The position numbers were made by a program, and so were the translations under genes. From Paracentrotus lividus (taxonomy: Eukaryota; Echinodermata; Echinoidea; Camarodonta; Echinidae): a stretch of 64,000 nucleotides of DNA. The stretch's first letter is position 1. Every line of letters starts with the position of its first letter. Under the pieces are notes generated by a model, which saw only the letters and a program-made list of their open reading frames with translations, had not been told where the DNA came from and ran no database searches. The stretch is from the NCBI GenBank assembly GCA_940671915.1, contig CALNVZ010003426.1, forward strand, positions 45,172,031 to 45,236,030. The letters run 5' to 3'. Positions 35,880 through 47,481 of the stretch are shown here, in pieces.

Positions 35880-36110
35880 ACTTGACCCCTTTTACACTAG
35901 GGGTGTTTAAATTGACTGGTTTGAAAGCAAAAAATATGGTCAAAGTAGGCAGTGTAAAATATATGGCCCCTTTTACACTAGGAGTGTTTAATTTCACTGG
36001 TTCACCATGTCTATATAGGAGGCAGTGTAAGATTATTAAAAAAACAAAAACAAAAACAAAAACAAAAATGACCACTTTTACATTTGGGATTTTAATTTGA
36101 CTAGTTCACA
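35880..36110. repeat. tandem repeat, unit with CCCTTTTACACTAGG
   Basis: Three units share CCCTTTTACACTAGG-GTGTTTAA-TT-ACTGGTT, starting near 35887, 35968 and 36070, the last diverged. Isolated TTGACTGGTTCAC phrases near 35808 and 36680 suggest that the array once extended further on both sides. Confidence 0.65.
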
Positions 36111-37262
36111 AACAATGACATTTCTAAAGAAGCAGACCTACCAAGTTTCCCGCCCCCAGCGTGAGACTGACGCCTCCGCACCTCATCTCACGCTCACCTG
36201 CCCAGCAGTCATAATCTCACGCCTCAGAAAAAAACTGGAGAAATTATTAAAAGCCATAGATTTTTACCATTTTGGGGTCTCAAAACCCTAAAAATCGGCA
36301 GTCTTGTCGCGCATCAAACACTACGAGTGCGGTGTTTTCATGCAGGCGATCATTATATGCAAGATAGCTTACTACGTGCTAAATGTGTAGCATGCGCGCA
36401 GGCTTCCTTTGTGTACAAGTTAGTACTGCGCGCGCACATATAGTAAAGCACGCCGCGTGCGCACTGCTTCCAAACACGATGCCGAAGATCTCACGCCCAG
36501 CCACTCTCTGAACTTGGCATCTCTGAAGAAGGGAATGTAATTTTAATCATTCCAAATTTTTTCAAAACTGGCCCCCTACAACGAATGCCAAAAAATAGGC
36601 AGAGTGGACAAAAAATTGTTTAAAAAATGATCACTTTTCACCCTAATTTTACCTACATGTATAGGTGTACATAATTATTGTTGACTGGTTCACCAGATAT
36701 ATACAGTCTATTAAATCTGTCCATAACCCCAAATAGTGGAATCTGATGTTTTTGATTGACTTGAGTCTAGACATTTGGCTGTAAGAGTAAAGATTACACA
36801 TGAAATCGAAAAATGAAATATTAATTTCAATTATATTTTCTAGCACCAGAATAACCAGAATTGACAAATTTAGTCCTAAAGCTTTGATCTCATAACTATT
36901 TCATACCTAAGTGTCATGTCTACTTTATCATGGAATCGCAATGTATCATGGACATGTACACCGTTTGCAATCAAACTATTATTTTCATCAACTATTATGT
37001 TGCATGCCCCCAGACATTTTACTGCATTGCACAAGACAGGTTAAAGTGAAACAAAAACTCAGAAGGTCTAAAATCATGCAGCCTGTCATAGTCACATACT
37101 GAACTATTTAAATTTGGGTGTTGTTGGGTTTTCACAGGGAAAATATCAAAGGGTATATTTTTTCATGATAAATTGATAGTGAAATAAAATTCATCATAAA
37201 CCTATTTTCTGGTAGTCTTCATAGAAATATAGAGAGGGAGGCAGTGCCCAAACTTTGTTCAC
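36111..37262. other. no gene recognised; GC-rich repeat-like block at 36140-36520
   Basis: 36140-36520 is richer in CpG than its surroundings and repeats CTCACGC (CGTGAGA on the other strand) several times, with GCGCGC and CGCGTGCGC runs. It looks like an unidentified dispersed repeat rather than an exon. The remainder is AT-rich and featureless. Confidence 0.4.
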
Positions 37263-37342
37263 TTAACCCTCTTTGTGCTTTGTAGCCATATGGCTACATA
37301 ATTTTCACTCACCTTTTCTAAGAATAGCACAAAGAGGGTTAA
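37263..37342. mobile_element. 80-bp hairpin MITE
   Basis: CTTAACCCTCTTTGTGCT at the left pairs perfectly with AGCACAAAGAGGGTTAAG at the right across a loop of about 45 bp. The TTAA at each end may be part of the stem or a target duplication. Confidence 0.7.
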
Positions 37343-37825
37343 GATCTTTGCAGAGTCTCTAATTTCAAAATAAATAAATATGTCACCTTTTATTTCTAAC
37401 ATATGTATAGGGCCTATCTTTTTATAATTATATCATAAATTCAATCATTTGTATCATTAAAAAAAATTATGAAAAATTGGGGGGTAAAAAGAGCAGTTTT
37501 GTAACACCTATCTCCAGCCCAAAATTCAACACCCCATACCTGCAATACAACTGCAATGTTAAAGTTAGCACGCATTGCGAGGTGCTAAAATCTTGCCGCA
37601 CCTGCCTCATCAACTGCCTATTGCACTCTGCCGAGAGAACACATCTCCAGTGCATGTATCCCATGTCAAAACTTGGCTGCCGTTTTCACAACTGTTAAAA
37701 ATAGGCACCCTTACTACAAAAACTAATGGACCAAATTGCAAACCTGCCACACATAGTCCCACTTGCACTACAGGGCCAATACTAACGTATCACCAAGTCG
37801 TCCTATGAGCATGATGGGCGCCTGT

Positions 37826-39541
37826 CACCACTTACACTTATGCAATGGTCAATTCATAATGTCCTTGCACTGGGCATACATGTACCTCACTGTGGCAGTT
37901 TTCTTCCAATGGAAAGTCAATGCAGAATAGATGAAAATGTGTCTTGAGAAGCTCAAGCCCAGTCAAGGTGGCATTTCAAAAAAGGGGTCTAAAAATTCTA
38001 CTAAACAAAATTAAAAATATCTAATTGAATAATTATATTACAATAATACTATACATGTAGATTATGTTAATTCATTTTGAGGTAGGTTTGAAGCTGGTTT
38101 CACTAATTATTATTGAGACATTTCCTCGGCAACCAAGAGGGCGACAGACAGCCATTTTTCAATACAGCCTGATGTTGGTTTGCAGCTGTATGTGGCCTGT
38201 CACAAGCTTTTCTCTGCAAAGAGGAACACTATTTCACTTGGGAAATAATAAACTACATTTTTGTAAACTAACATAAAATGTAAAAACATTGCTAGAAAAG
38301 TTTAAGTTGGGGCCAATAACTTCCACATATTTTTTATTTCGAGTAGGCCTAGGCTAAGCCTAGTTCATGTGAAGTTTTGCCCTTTTCTTCAAGTTTTGAA
38401 TATTTTATGAAAAGTGAGATGTTCAACTATTTTCACGCATGATTTGCGACGGTAAGGGCTTTCCTTTTCTTTTTTTTTATATTGTAGTGCCTATCAAAAA
38501 GCCCCATCATCAAACCTCATATGACTTTGAGCGCATTTTTCGGCGCTAGTGCAGTTTGCACTCACTCGCCAGATCTCTGCACTTAACCTTCCTGACGATG
38601 TTACCCAAGCTTTTACCACCCATGATTCTGCCACCCTTGCTACAAGCATTTTATTTCCTTTCCTGACAATACCCACCCAAATGTCTACCAATATAACGAC
38701 CCACTGCCTATGTTACATTCTCAAAATTCATCATGTACGGCTTAACAAACTCTCACAGCTCGACAACCAACCTGCGGGAAGCCGCTGATCTCTTCAAACC
38801 GGAGGAAGAACAACCAAGAAGAAGAAGAAGGTCACATATAGCTGCAAACCAACATCAGTCAGTACTGAAAAATGGCTGTCTGTCGCCCTCTTTGTTACTG
38901 AGAAAACTTCTCTATAATAATTAGCGAAACCAGCTTTAAGCCACATACAGCTGCAAACCAACATTAGTCAGTACTGTAAAATGGCTGTCTGTCGCCCTTT
39001 TGGTTGATGAGGAAACTTCTCAATAATAATTAGCGAAACCAGCTTTAAACCTACCTCAAAATAAATTAAGATAATCTATAGTCTCATTGCAATATAATTC
39101 TTCCATTAGATTTTTAAAATTTTGTTTAGTAGAATTTTTAGACCCTTTTTGGGTATGCCACCTTGACTTGGCTGTAGGTGCTCAAGACACTTTTCTGCAT
39201 TGACTTTCCATTGGAAGAAAACTGCTGTAATAAGGTACTTCCCAGTGCAAGGTCAATTATGAATTGACCATGCATAAGTGTAAGTGCTTTAAGCCTACCT
39301 CAAAATAAATTAAGATAATCTTTAGTCTCATTACAATATAATTCTTCCATTAGATATTTTTAATTTTGCTTAGTAGAATTTTTAGACCCTTTTTTGGATA
39401 TGCCAACTTGACTTGGCTGCCAGGCTGGGAGCTGCTCAAGACACTCTTCTGCATTGACTTTCCATTGGAAGAAAACTGCTGCAATAAGGTACTTCCCAGT
39501 GCAAGGTCAATTATGATTGACCATGCATAAGTGTAAGTGGG
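37826..39541. repeat. large inverted repeat with internally duplicated right arm
   Basis: The left arm 37826-38202 reads CACTTACACTTATGC, TTTTCTTCCAATGGAAAGTC, GTCTAAAAATTCTACTAAAC, TTTTGAGGTAGGTTTGAAGC and AACCAAGAGGGCGACAGAC. The same string in reverse occupies 38828-39541, but there the inner 105 bp are present twice (38828-38935, 38938-39045) and the outer 245 bp twice (39046-39285, 39286-39541). The spacer (38203-38827) ends in GAAGAAGAAGAAG near 38815-38827, like the tail of the LINE fragment at 7960-8483. No transposase was seen. Confidence 0.8.
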
Positions 39542-39599
39542 AAGAAGGTGTCCACTACACACCACCCTACCCCACCACCCTACCCTAACCCTAGTGCGT

Positions 39600-40349
39600 G
39601 GGGGTCACCGTCAACCCTATCCCTTCATGTAGCAGCAGGCCTCGCGGCGGGATGCTGAACTGCACTAGCAGTCATTTGGCATCGTATTTTCTTAACTTTG
39701 CTTTGTCTTCAGTGGGCTTCATGTTTCTGCACCAAATGTGTGATTTTTGCAGTAGAATTCATGTGGATTCAGGCACTAACGAGGTCAATACTTAAGTTTC
39801 AATATTGAGTTACGAGTTCAAACTTCTTTGATTTCTGATTTCAACATTAAATTTTGACATAGCCATAGGGCCTATTATTAACAGACATACAAATCAATAT
39901 GTGGGAACACACACAAAACAAACTAACACAAACACAAACCACCGCAATAATCTATGAATTCATCGACCACCAAATACAAAATAATTTGATCGATGTGAAA
40001 ATACATAATCAGTAGCTGTCACGGAATATACAAAGTATAGATATTTTAGGAACTTACAATTTTAAAAGTACAATCAATCAAACAAATTTTATCCAGGCTT
40101 CACATCACAGTTTTGGGACATCATTTTTGCGACATAGTATACCGCCATCTAGCGGCTACAACAGTATAGCTTTTTAAGTTCATTTAAGAGCAAGCATAAT
40201 ATGCAAAAGCTTGCTCTACCGAAATCTATTGTTTGTTGTTTGTAGTTTGCTTGTTTTGTTTGTTTGTTTGTTTGTTTTTTCTTCATATCAACAAGTTAAG
40301 AATATACAAATCATGGTAAATTATACATATGACCGATAGAGCACGAAAT
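39600..40349. other. no gene recognised
   Basis: Nothing identifiable besides a (GTTT)n run at 40252-40278. Confidence 0.4.
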
Positions 40350-40654
40350 AACTCAAATATGGCATGTTTTGCGCTGCATTGTGAAGTCTATGGAGTTCAA
40401 GAGCATTCCCACCAGAGTTGAGGCCTTCTTTTGATTCCTGGAAGCACTGAGTCACATGTCAAACTGTAAGTTGAATTTAGAGATTTGTTTAGTGGTGGTG
40501 GAAAATCAGTTTTGAAACTCAAATATGGCATGTTTTGCCCTGCATTGTGAAGTCTATGGAGTTCAAGAGCATTCCCACCAGAGTTGAGGCGTTCTTTTGA
40601 TTCCTGGAAGCACTGAGTCACATGTCAAACTGTAAGTTGAATTTAGAGATTTGT
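40350..40654. repeat. recent 139-bp direct duplication
   Basis: 40350-40488 and 40516-40654 are almost identical (only about two substitutions seen), separated by 27 bp. The near-identity indicates a young duplication. The unit does not match another repeat in the window. Confidence 0.9.
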
Positions 40655-43600
40655 ATTTGATTTGTTAATGATAATATATATGCATCTTTTGTCATTGAGA
40701 GAGTCAAGGTCACAAATGAACCCTTGAATTGCATAAAAGCATGGAAGATTATAGTTATCTCTGAAATTAATTAATGTCATTACTTAATGACTGATAATTA
40801 TGTTTCTTTTATGGAAGCTAAAAAAGGTGAATTTTCGAAAGATATAAATTTAGCAAGTTGATATTTCAACAACTTTAAAAAGAACAATTTATTCATATCA
40901 TTTGTATTCATCATTGATATTATGTTCATTGGTATATGCATATCATTATTGTTCATATGTTCATGTTCATGTTTTTCATGTATAAGTTCATTATTGTAAA
41001 TATGTTCTTATTTAGACTTTCATACTCCCGATCAGGGGTCGATAGAGTTTAATAAAATCTTATCGTATCTTACCACTTCATGAATAGAGACAAACGTTTA
41101 AATCATTGGAGAGATTTCATCTTGATTTCATCAAGTGGGTTATTTCTTATATAATTATCTCCGAAGAACACTGAACGTTTAATAATACCAGTATCATATT
41201 TCATATGTTTTATAGAACCAGTCCGATAATAATTTGAGTAATTTGAACATTTGTGGAATCAAAACCAGCTATTTTTTGTATAAATTGTCTTACTTATTAA
41301 ACGGAGAATAAAGACAAGGAAAGAAGATATTTGGCATGAATAGTCATTTATTGTTTTGGGGTCAAGTTTGTGATTTTACAAGAGAATCATGCTTACTACT
41401 TTAACAAGTTAATGACTATGTTCACCAGTGAGTTCACTCAGTTGTAACATATGCTGAGAAGATTCAATATACTAGGAGACTTTTAGTCGGACCATGGATC
41501 CGTTTTCCCCTAGGCCTACCAATGGGTCGTCTTATGAAAAATAATATGATGGGATAAATTGGAATTTTATGAAACTAAATTTAATTGCATTATCGTTAAA
41601 TCAGATAGTCATACATGAATAAATATTGAGTTTGCATTTGATTCATATCAATTCTACTCCACGTGAAATGTAAATCTAACGTATGACATTAAATCTTAAC
41701 ATAAAGACGCGTCCATTATTTGGGGAGGGGAAACGTAACATTACATTCATGAGAAATACAGCTGAGCGGCGCAGAAAATTATACGGCTCTACATTAATGT
41801 CAACAAAACCCGCGCTAACGGCGGGAAGCGACCGATTGAGAACTGCATGCAATTATTACTTAGCGTACAAAAACTCGCCTAAGAAAACTTCCCTGTGGTA
41901 AAATGGTATTGTCAGTCGATCCGTTCGAGCAAATTAGTCATGGACATGAAATAAATAATTGAACTTTTATCATAGTTTTCGTAGGTAGATGCTTCAGACC
42001 AGATTGGGGAAAAAGACATTTTGGCAAGCCTATAACACCATTGTGCTAAAGTTGTAATCAGAATCTTTATTTCACATAGATTGATGTTCCTAACGATAAT
42101 TGATATAAATAGTATACTTGTCACATCTTGCGAAGACGCCGTCCACATGCGATATGCATGTGATATGCGGAAATATTGACCCATCGAGTAAAGATTCGTT
42201 TGTGATAATTTTCAAAGTGAGAGGACTTTTTTTAACCAATCGAAGTGAATGTACCATATTTGGAAAGCTGAGAATTCAAGCTTGTAAAAACTGCTTGATC
42301 ATTAAGGTGTAATATAATTATGCGTAATCGAGGAAGATGACTATGCGGCGTATGAGTTATTTTGAGAGCAAAATTGGCCATATTGTACAGGAATTTGATC
42401 TTACTAGGATTTCGAATTGACACAAGTGACAGGACTTTTTTTCCCTTTGCAATAAGTTATTCCTATTTTTGAAAAATTCAGACTCTTAGCGTACTTATGC
42501 AAGTTGATCATTTCTTTGAAAAGGTAGTTGCTCGCCATAATCAAGAAAACAAAGTGAAAAAACTGTGCAAAATACAAAATGTCTATGGCCGCCTTCGCTT
42601 TGCGTAGAGTAATAGCGCCCTCTTCTCCTTAAGTTTACAACTAGAATTGATATGGCCATGTGTCACAAGTTGGGGTATTGTAAAAGGGTGGAGGCGTTAC
42701 ATTTTTGAGGGAAAATTATCACATTTTTTCACATAGCATGAAAATGATGTACAGTCGTAAGCTGTGCAATAATTCATATTGTAGATAATTTATCAGGCTA
42801 CATGTCTGTGAAGTTTCAGCTTCGTTATGCTCATAGTTTTAATACAAAGATACTTTAAGTGGAGTAGGGTAAGGGGTGGAGGATCCTACGGTGGAGGATC
42901 CTACGGTGGAGGCACGTGTTAAAGAATAGGGAATTCCCATTTTTGTTACTTTTTTATTGTTTGCTGCGTTATATCTGTGCAGCCAATTGGTCCTATGGGT
43001 TGAGAGATATATCATTCTCTTGGGAATTTGTGTGGTTCTAGATAAATGTGAAGAAGACTTTTCAAAAATATTTTAATCAATTAATTAATCAATTAAAACA
43101 AACTTAATGCACACATCCTCATAGACAATGCATTGCAGGCATAAAAAATTGTCACATCCAATTTTATAACAATAATTGTCATTTTTTCGCAATTTTCTTT
43201 GCATGCATGTAAAAACACAATTAAGTGGAAACAAATTACTTGCAATAAACTTTGTTTGAGTTGTAATCCAAGTGTAAAAGACAGGATTTCTACCCTTTTT
43301 GCACTATTTTTTCTTCTTTTTTGACACCCTGTAGCGCGGTTAGAACAAATAATTTTGTATTACAAGTTTATATTTTTTAGAAGCATAGCGTCTTATTTAC
43401 ACAATCCACGATGATTCATTTCATTTGGTGAAAAGATTAAGAAATTATTCGCCGGTAAAATTGTGAAGTTTTTAAAACCATTTTTTCCTGTAACACTCTG
43501 TATAGCGTTTATGACACACCTTATACAGGCACAAAAATACGTTAATCCTTTCAATCTCTGCTTCCAATATATATATATACTTTTATACATGTCTGACTTA

Positions 43601-43893
43601 CTACTAAGAAACTAGAGATGTTTGATTGTGACAGTGTACATTTCTACAAATTTTTGGATATGTAACGCATTTTCCACCCAACTCATGACATGTGGCCATA
43701 TGCTTCTGGTGAAGACAGCCTGCAAATAGATAATGAGTGATTTCACGTTCCGTGTTGGTGTTAGTGTTAGCAGAGTGAAATTCTGCTAAAATCGAGCTCA
43801 ATTAACACCGAGCTCAGATTTAAAAAGTCGATACCGAATCCCAAGAAAAATGGCATTAACCCAATTCGTTGCGAAGTACCGGTTCATCGTTTA
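40655..43893. other. about 3.2 kb without a recognised gene
   Basis: AT-rich DNA. A phrase near 41020-41065 (CTCCCGATCAGGGGTCGATAGAG followed by TTTAATAAAATCTTATC) looks like a LINE 3' end. At 42880-42910 GGTGGAGGATCCTAC is repeated two to three times. No exon was supported. Confidence 0.4.
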
Positions 43894-44374
43894 CAGGCGC
43901 GGATCCGAGGGGGGGAGGGATGCGGGCGCACCACGTAAGATTGGAAGGAAGACCTGAAACTGCATACCTTTTGTACATTGACCTTGTTTTCGTTCGGTGA
44001 GCGCCCCCCCCCCCGTTAAAATATGAATAACCTTTTTTCCCTTTTTTTATACTTGTAAATTGTTTGATCGAGCCGTTCGAGCGGCCAGATCTTTCCCTAT
44101 GGGAATATGAAGTTGTGCACGGCCGAAGGCGAACATTTTGAACACCTACCCTACAGCCCCCCCCTCCGCTTATCTCTCCGCCAGCGTAACGTGAAAAAGT
44201 TTGAAATTCACAATTAATTCAAATTTATTACAATAAAATCCACCACTTTGGATTATCATTTTATCTTTTTTTCTTATTATCATGTACCTTTTTGCTCGTC
44301 CATCGTGACATGAAAAAATTTTTTAGAAGTACCTTTTCGCTCCCTGTAAAAGTCCGTCTTTGGATCCGCGCCTG
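43894..44374. mobile_element. 481-bp TIR element, ends related to the CAGTGGCGGATCC family
   Basis: Ends are CAGGCGCGGATCCGAGG and CTTTGGATCCGCGCCTG, flanked by a perfect 5-bp duplication GTTTA at 43889-43893 and 44375-44379. The interior contains C and G runs and no gene. The target duplication is 5 bp against 6 bp in the shorter relatives, so kinship rests on the ends alone. Confidence 0.8.
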
Positions 44375-44394
44375 GTTTATATGCCAAGCCACCC

Positions 44395-45046
44395 CCCGTG
44401 AAAAAAATGATAAAAATACAAATTAATAAATAGATAATTAAATAAATTAAATGATAAATAGAATAAAATAAATCTTATATTTCATTTTGTAAATTTAATT
44501 CTCTTTGTGTTTAAATTTACGAGTTTTTAAATGGAAATAAATACAAAATACAAAAAAAAAAAAAAAAAAAAAAAAAAACCGTATAATTGGATAAAACATG
44601 GGGAATTCACCTTATCTCGGTGAAATGATAACATTCCAATCAGAGCCTGAGGGTGTTGCGTAATCTCTGGCGACAGGGTGTCTGGAGTATAACCGGTATA
44701 ATCCGTCATGGCTAGACTAACTAACCAGAAGTCCGAAGTAAATCTAACCTATGTTTTGTTTTTGAAATGGAGCATGATACAAGTCCTCTCTTTGAATTAA
44801 TACGAAGAGACCCGTTGAGAGTCTATAACTGAGGCCCGAGAATCCGAAGCTATTGACCATATTGACTGACTGGATTCGGTCATGTTCGTGCTGTCCGAAT
44901 GTTAATCCCCAATAGTCTGACCTATGCGTAAGCCTCACTGTCGATTGTGTACGAGTCAATGGAGCTCAGGAAAAACGCGCATTCCCCACGATCTCCGACT
45001 TGCGAGGGCCTTTAAAATAAGAATTCATCTTTGGTATCAGGGGCTG
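44395..45046. other. no gene recognised
   Basis: Contains AT-rich low complexity (44400-44560) ending in a long A run at 44554-44578; nothing else identifiable. Confidence 0.4.
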
Positions 45047-45055
45047 CGGAGCTCG

Positions 45056-45336
45056 TAGTCTAGTTCTGGACTCTTTAGAAGTTTTTGTTCATAAGCAGCT
45101 AGATGGCGCTTTTCCCCACTCATCCACTCTCCCCACACAATCATTTTCCCCACTGATTCACCTACCACCAAAAGAGTCCAGGATTAAACTGTGAAACCTT
45201 GCCATGGGTTCAAAAGTTCTTTTGGTGGTAGGTGAATCAGTGGGAAAATGATTGTGTGGGAGAGTGGATGAGTGGGAAAAAAGCGCCATCTAGCGGGTTA
45301 TGAACAAAAACTTCTAAAGAGTCCAGAACTAGACTA
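45056..45336. mobile_element. 281-bp foldback element with 9-bp target duplication
   Basis: The arms, about 120 bp each, start TAGTCTAGTTCTGGACTC and pair almost base for base with the right arm ending GAGTCCAGAACTAGACTA. CGGAGCTCG flanks both sides exactly (45047-45055, 45337-45345). Nine-base duplications and long arms are usual for Mutator-like elements, so a MULE-type MITE is the best guess. No coding content. Confidence 0.85.
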
Positions 45337-45480
45337 CGGAGCTCGGGGATTAGGCCAAATCGTTTCTTAGATGTGTAAAAGTAAAACGTGAAATTATGCA
45401 TTTTAGCTGTTCAGCCACACTTGTTTAGCTCTCTGCACTTTCAAAACGCTCTGCAGTCCCCGAAGATGGTCCCTAAGGGT

Positions 45481-45709
45481 GGTATCTCACTTCACGGAGA
45501 CGTCTCCGCGAAAGATAGGAAATTTCGTCTCCGCGGCGGATAAAAAGTATTAGAGACTTCTCCGAGACGTCTCCGCGACAATTTATATATTTTAAAAAAT
45601 CCTGAAGTAGTCCAAAATCTGTCTCGGAGACGTCTCTGATACTTTTTATCCGTCGCGGAGACGAAATTTTCTATTCTGTCGCGGAGACGTCTCCAAGAAA
45701 TGAGATACC
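45481..45709. mobile_element. 229-bp foldback MITE rich in GAGACGTCTC palindromes
   Basis: GGTATCTCACTTCACGG at the left pairs with the right end, TGAGATACC. Inside each arm GGAGACGTCTCCGCG is itself palindromic, so the element holds nested hairpins. It is only about 140 bp from the preceding foldback element. No target duplication was identified. Confidence 0.75.
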
Positions 45710-45812
45710 TCTCTAAAAGGGGCAAAAGCATATACCTCATAACTTAATGCAATTAGTGAAAATAATTGTATGACAACTGTATCATTATTGAATATGGATA
45801 AAACGCAAAAGA

Positions 45813-45816
45813 TGAC

Positions 45817-45847
<31 letters not shown>

Positions 45848-45935
45848 TCATCATCCGTCATCATCATCACCATCACCATCATTACCATCATCATCACAAT
45901 TAATTATCATCATCATCATCATCATCATCATAATC
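45813..45935. repeat. (GA)n and (CAT)n microsatellites
   Basis: GA dinucleotides run to about 45847, followed by ATC/CAT trinucleotides to about 45935. Open frames through this region are artefacts. Confidence 0.9.
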
Positions 45936-46085
45936 TATCGTCAATATCTTCCCTAACAAACTTAATAAATATACCAATTAAACTTAATAAATATGTTCAT
46001 TCGTCACGTATATTTTCACCATTATGTTCAATATTATGTTTATAAACGGAAATAAAATTGAATTGAAAGATTGAATTGAATTGAA
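45936..46085 (+). mobile_element. LINE 3' end fragment
   Basis: AT-rich sequence ends in AAATAAAATTGAATTGAAAG and further ATTGA units (46050-46085), a form of 3' tail shared by non-LTR retrotransposons. No reverse-transcriptase sequence remains. Confidence 0.4.
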
Positions 46086-46577
46086 CAGGGTAATTTTAAG
46101 ATAATGACCATGATGACATACACATAACAATCAATACTGTTCAAGATGGTACGAAATGTGCTGGCGCGTATAAGGTCTGAATTACAGTAGGCCTACTATA
46201 GGTTGCTGCGAGTGCGATCTTCTTTTCCACCGCGCCCGCTACAAGACCACCACTGATAGACGATGAACTTCATATCAGAAGTAAAACCAGGCGGAAGGCT
46301 GCCCGTTAATACCACCGCACTCCCTAATAACCAAGGTTACGCATGGATATCATCTGAAGTGCCCAGTTGGCCTACCATGTCAACATCTTAAGATAATCAT
46401 CACACACCTTGTCATTCGAAAACCTTCTTCTTCAGCATCAGGCTGAAAACATGCCCATCAAATCAATTTAAAACGGTGAAACAGTGAGGATATTATAAGA
46501 AAAAGCTATCACGTTTTCCTGGGATTCTTAAAAAAGGGACTTCAGAAGCGCCGGGCGGAGTTGGGCGATAGAGCACA

Positions 46578-46677
46578 ATGATGACGAACGCTAGCCCGTT
46601 CGGACGGCGTAAGAAATCGACAGGACAAACTGATTTTAAAGTTGTGATCACTGGAATAAGAGGTGTCGGCAAAACAG
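46578..46677 (+). CDS. first coding exon of a Ras-like small GTPase (partial)
   Basis: The ATG at 46578 opens MMTNASPFGRRKKSTGQTD followed by FKVVITGIRGVGKT and the donor CAG-GTATGC at 46677/46678, with one base left over (likely GKTA on joining). GIRGVGKT fits the GxxxxGK[ST] P-loop that binds the phosphates of GTP, preceded by a beta strand as in Ras proteins. The exon break directly after GKT(A) and the short basic N-terminus resemble RASL11/RASL12/RERG-like members. A second ATG follows immediately. Later exons (switch regions, NKxD, SAK) were not found in the following 17 kb, so either the introns are long or this is a lone exon copy. Confidence 0.55.
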
Positions 46678-46859
46678 GTATGCACATTTCGAAGATTTTA
46701 AAAAAAAAAAAAATTTATTGTTGTTCTGTCTCTCTGCATGTTTGGCGGATTTGTTCTTGTTATCGCGTCCATAACATGCACCGTTTTCTCTCATTTCAGT
46801 ATAATTTTATTATCAGTATAGGGCCTATCATCATTGGTAATATTGAAACGTCATTACAG

Positions 46860-47477
46860 TCCTTATTTCACTCCGGGCTGGAGATTTGCATTATTAGAAA
46901 AATAAAGTAAAATCTAAAAAGCACAACACTGAAAATTTCATCAAAATCGGATCACAAATAGCAAAGTTATGAATTTTCTTAGGTTTTGAATTTTTTTTTA
47001 GGAAACAGTTTTTGCCATCTTCAAATTGGCAAACTGATGATGTCTCAGTCCCCCTACTTTCTTTGTATTTTATTGTATGAAATACTAATTATCAAGATTT
47101 TCTCCCCCAAGGACATAAAAACAGGGATTAATCCTTGTGGAATGTTCAAGGTCACTAGTGCTTTTACCTATTTCAGTATGTGGGATAGATTTTCTGTATA
47201 CACAATATATGAAAAAATGAGAAAAATAGGATTTCATATAATAATATACACAAGAAGTAGGGGGACTGTGACATCATCATTTTGCTCATTTGAATATTCA
47301 AATATTCAAATGAGACAATGAGACAATGCCAAGAACTGTTTTACGAAAAAAATTCAATACCTAAAAAATGCATAACTTTGTTAGTTTTCATCCGATTTTG
47401 ATGAAATTTTCTGTGTTGTGCTTGTTAAATTTTACTTTACTTTACAAAACTTTTTAATTTCAGCCCGGAGTCCTCCT
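46860..47477. mobile_element. TTAA-type MITE, diverged
   Basis: The left end CACTCCGGGCTGGAGATT and the right end TTTCAGCCCGGAGTCCTCC are inverted repeats. Pairing continues inward through AAAGCACAACACTGAAAATT and TTTCATCAAAATCGGAT to ATTTTTTT. The right side is followed by TTAA at 47478-47481; the left terminus is eroded. It carries no transposase. It lies about 180 bp downstream of the GTPase exon, so presumably in its first intron. Confidence 0.75.
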
Positions 47478-47481
47478 TTAA

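Noticed and set aside
45488-45705. CRISPR-like regular repeat
   Set aside because: The repeats are inverted, not direct with equal spacers, and the genome is eukaryotic.
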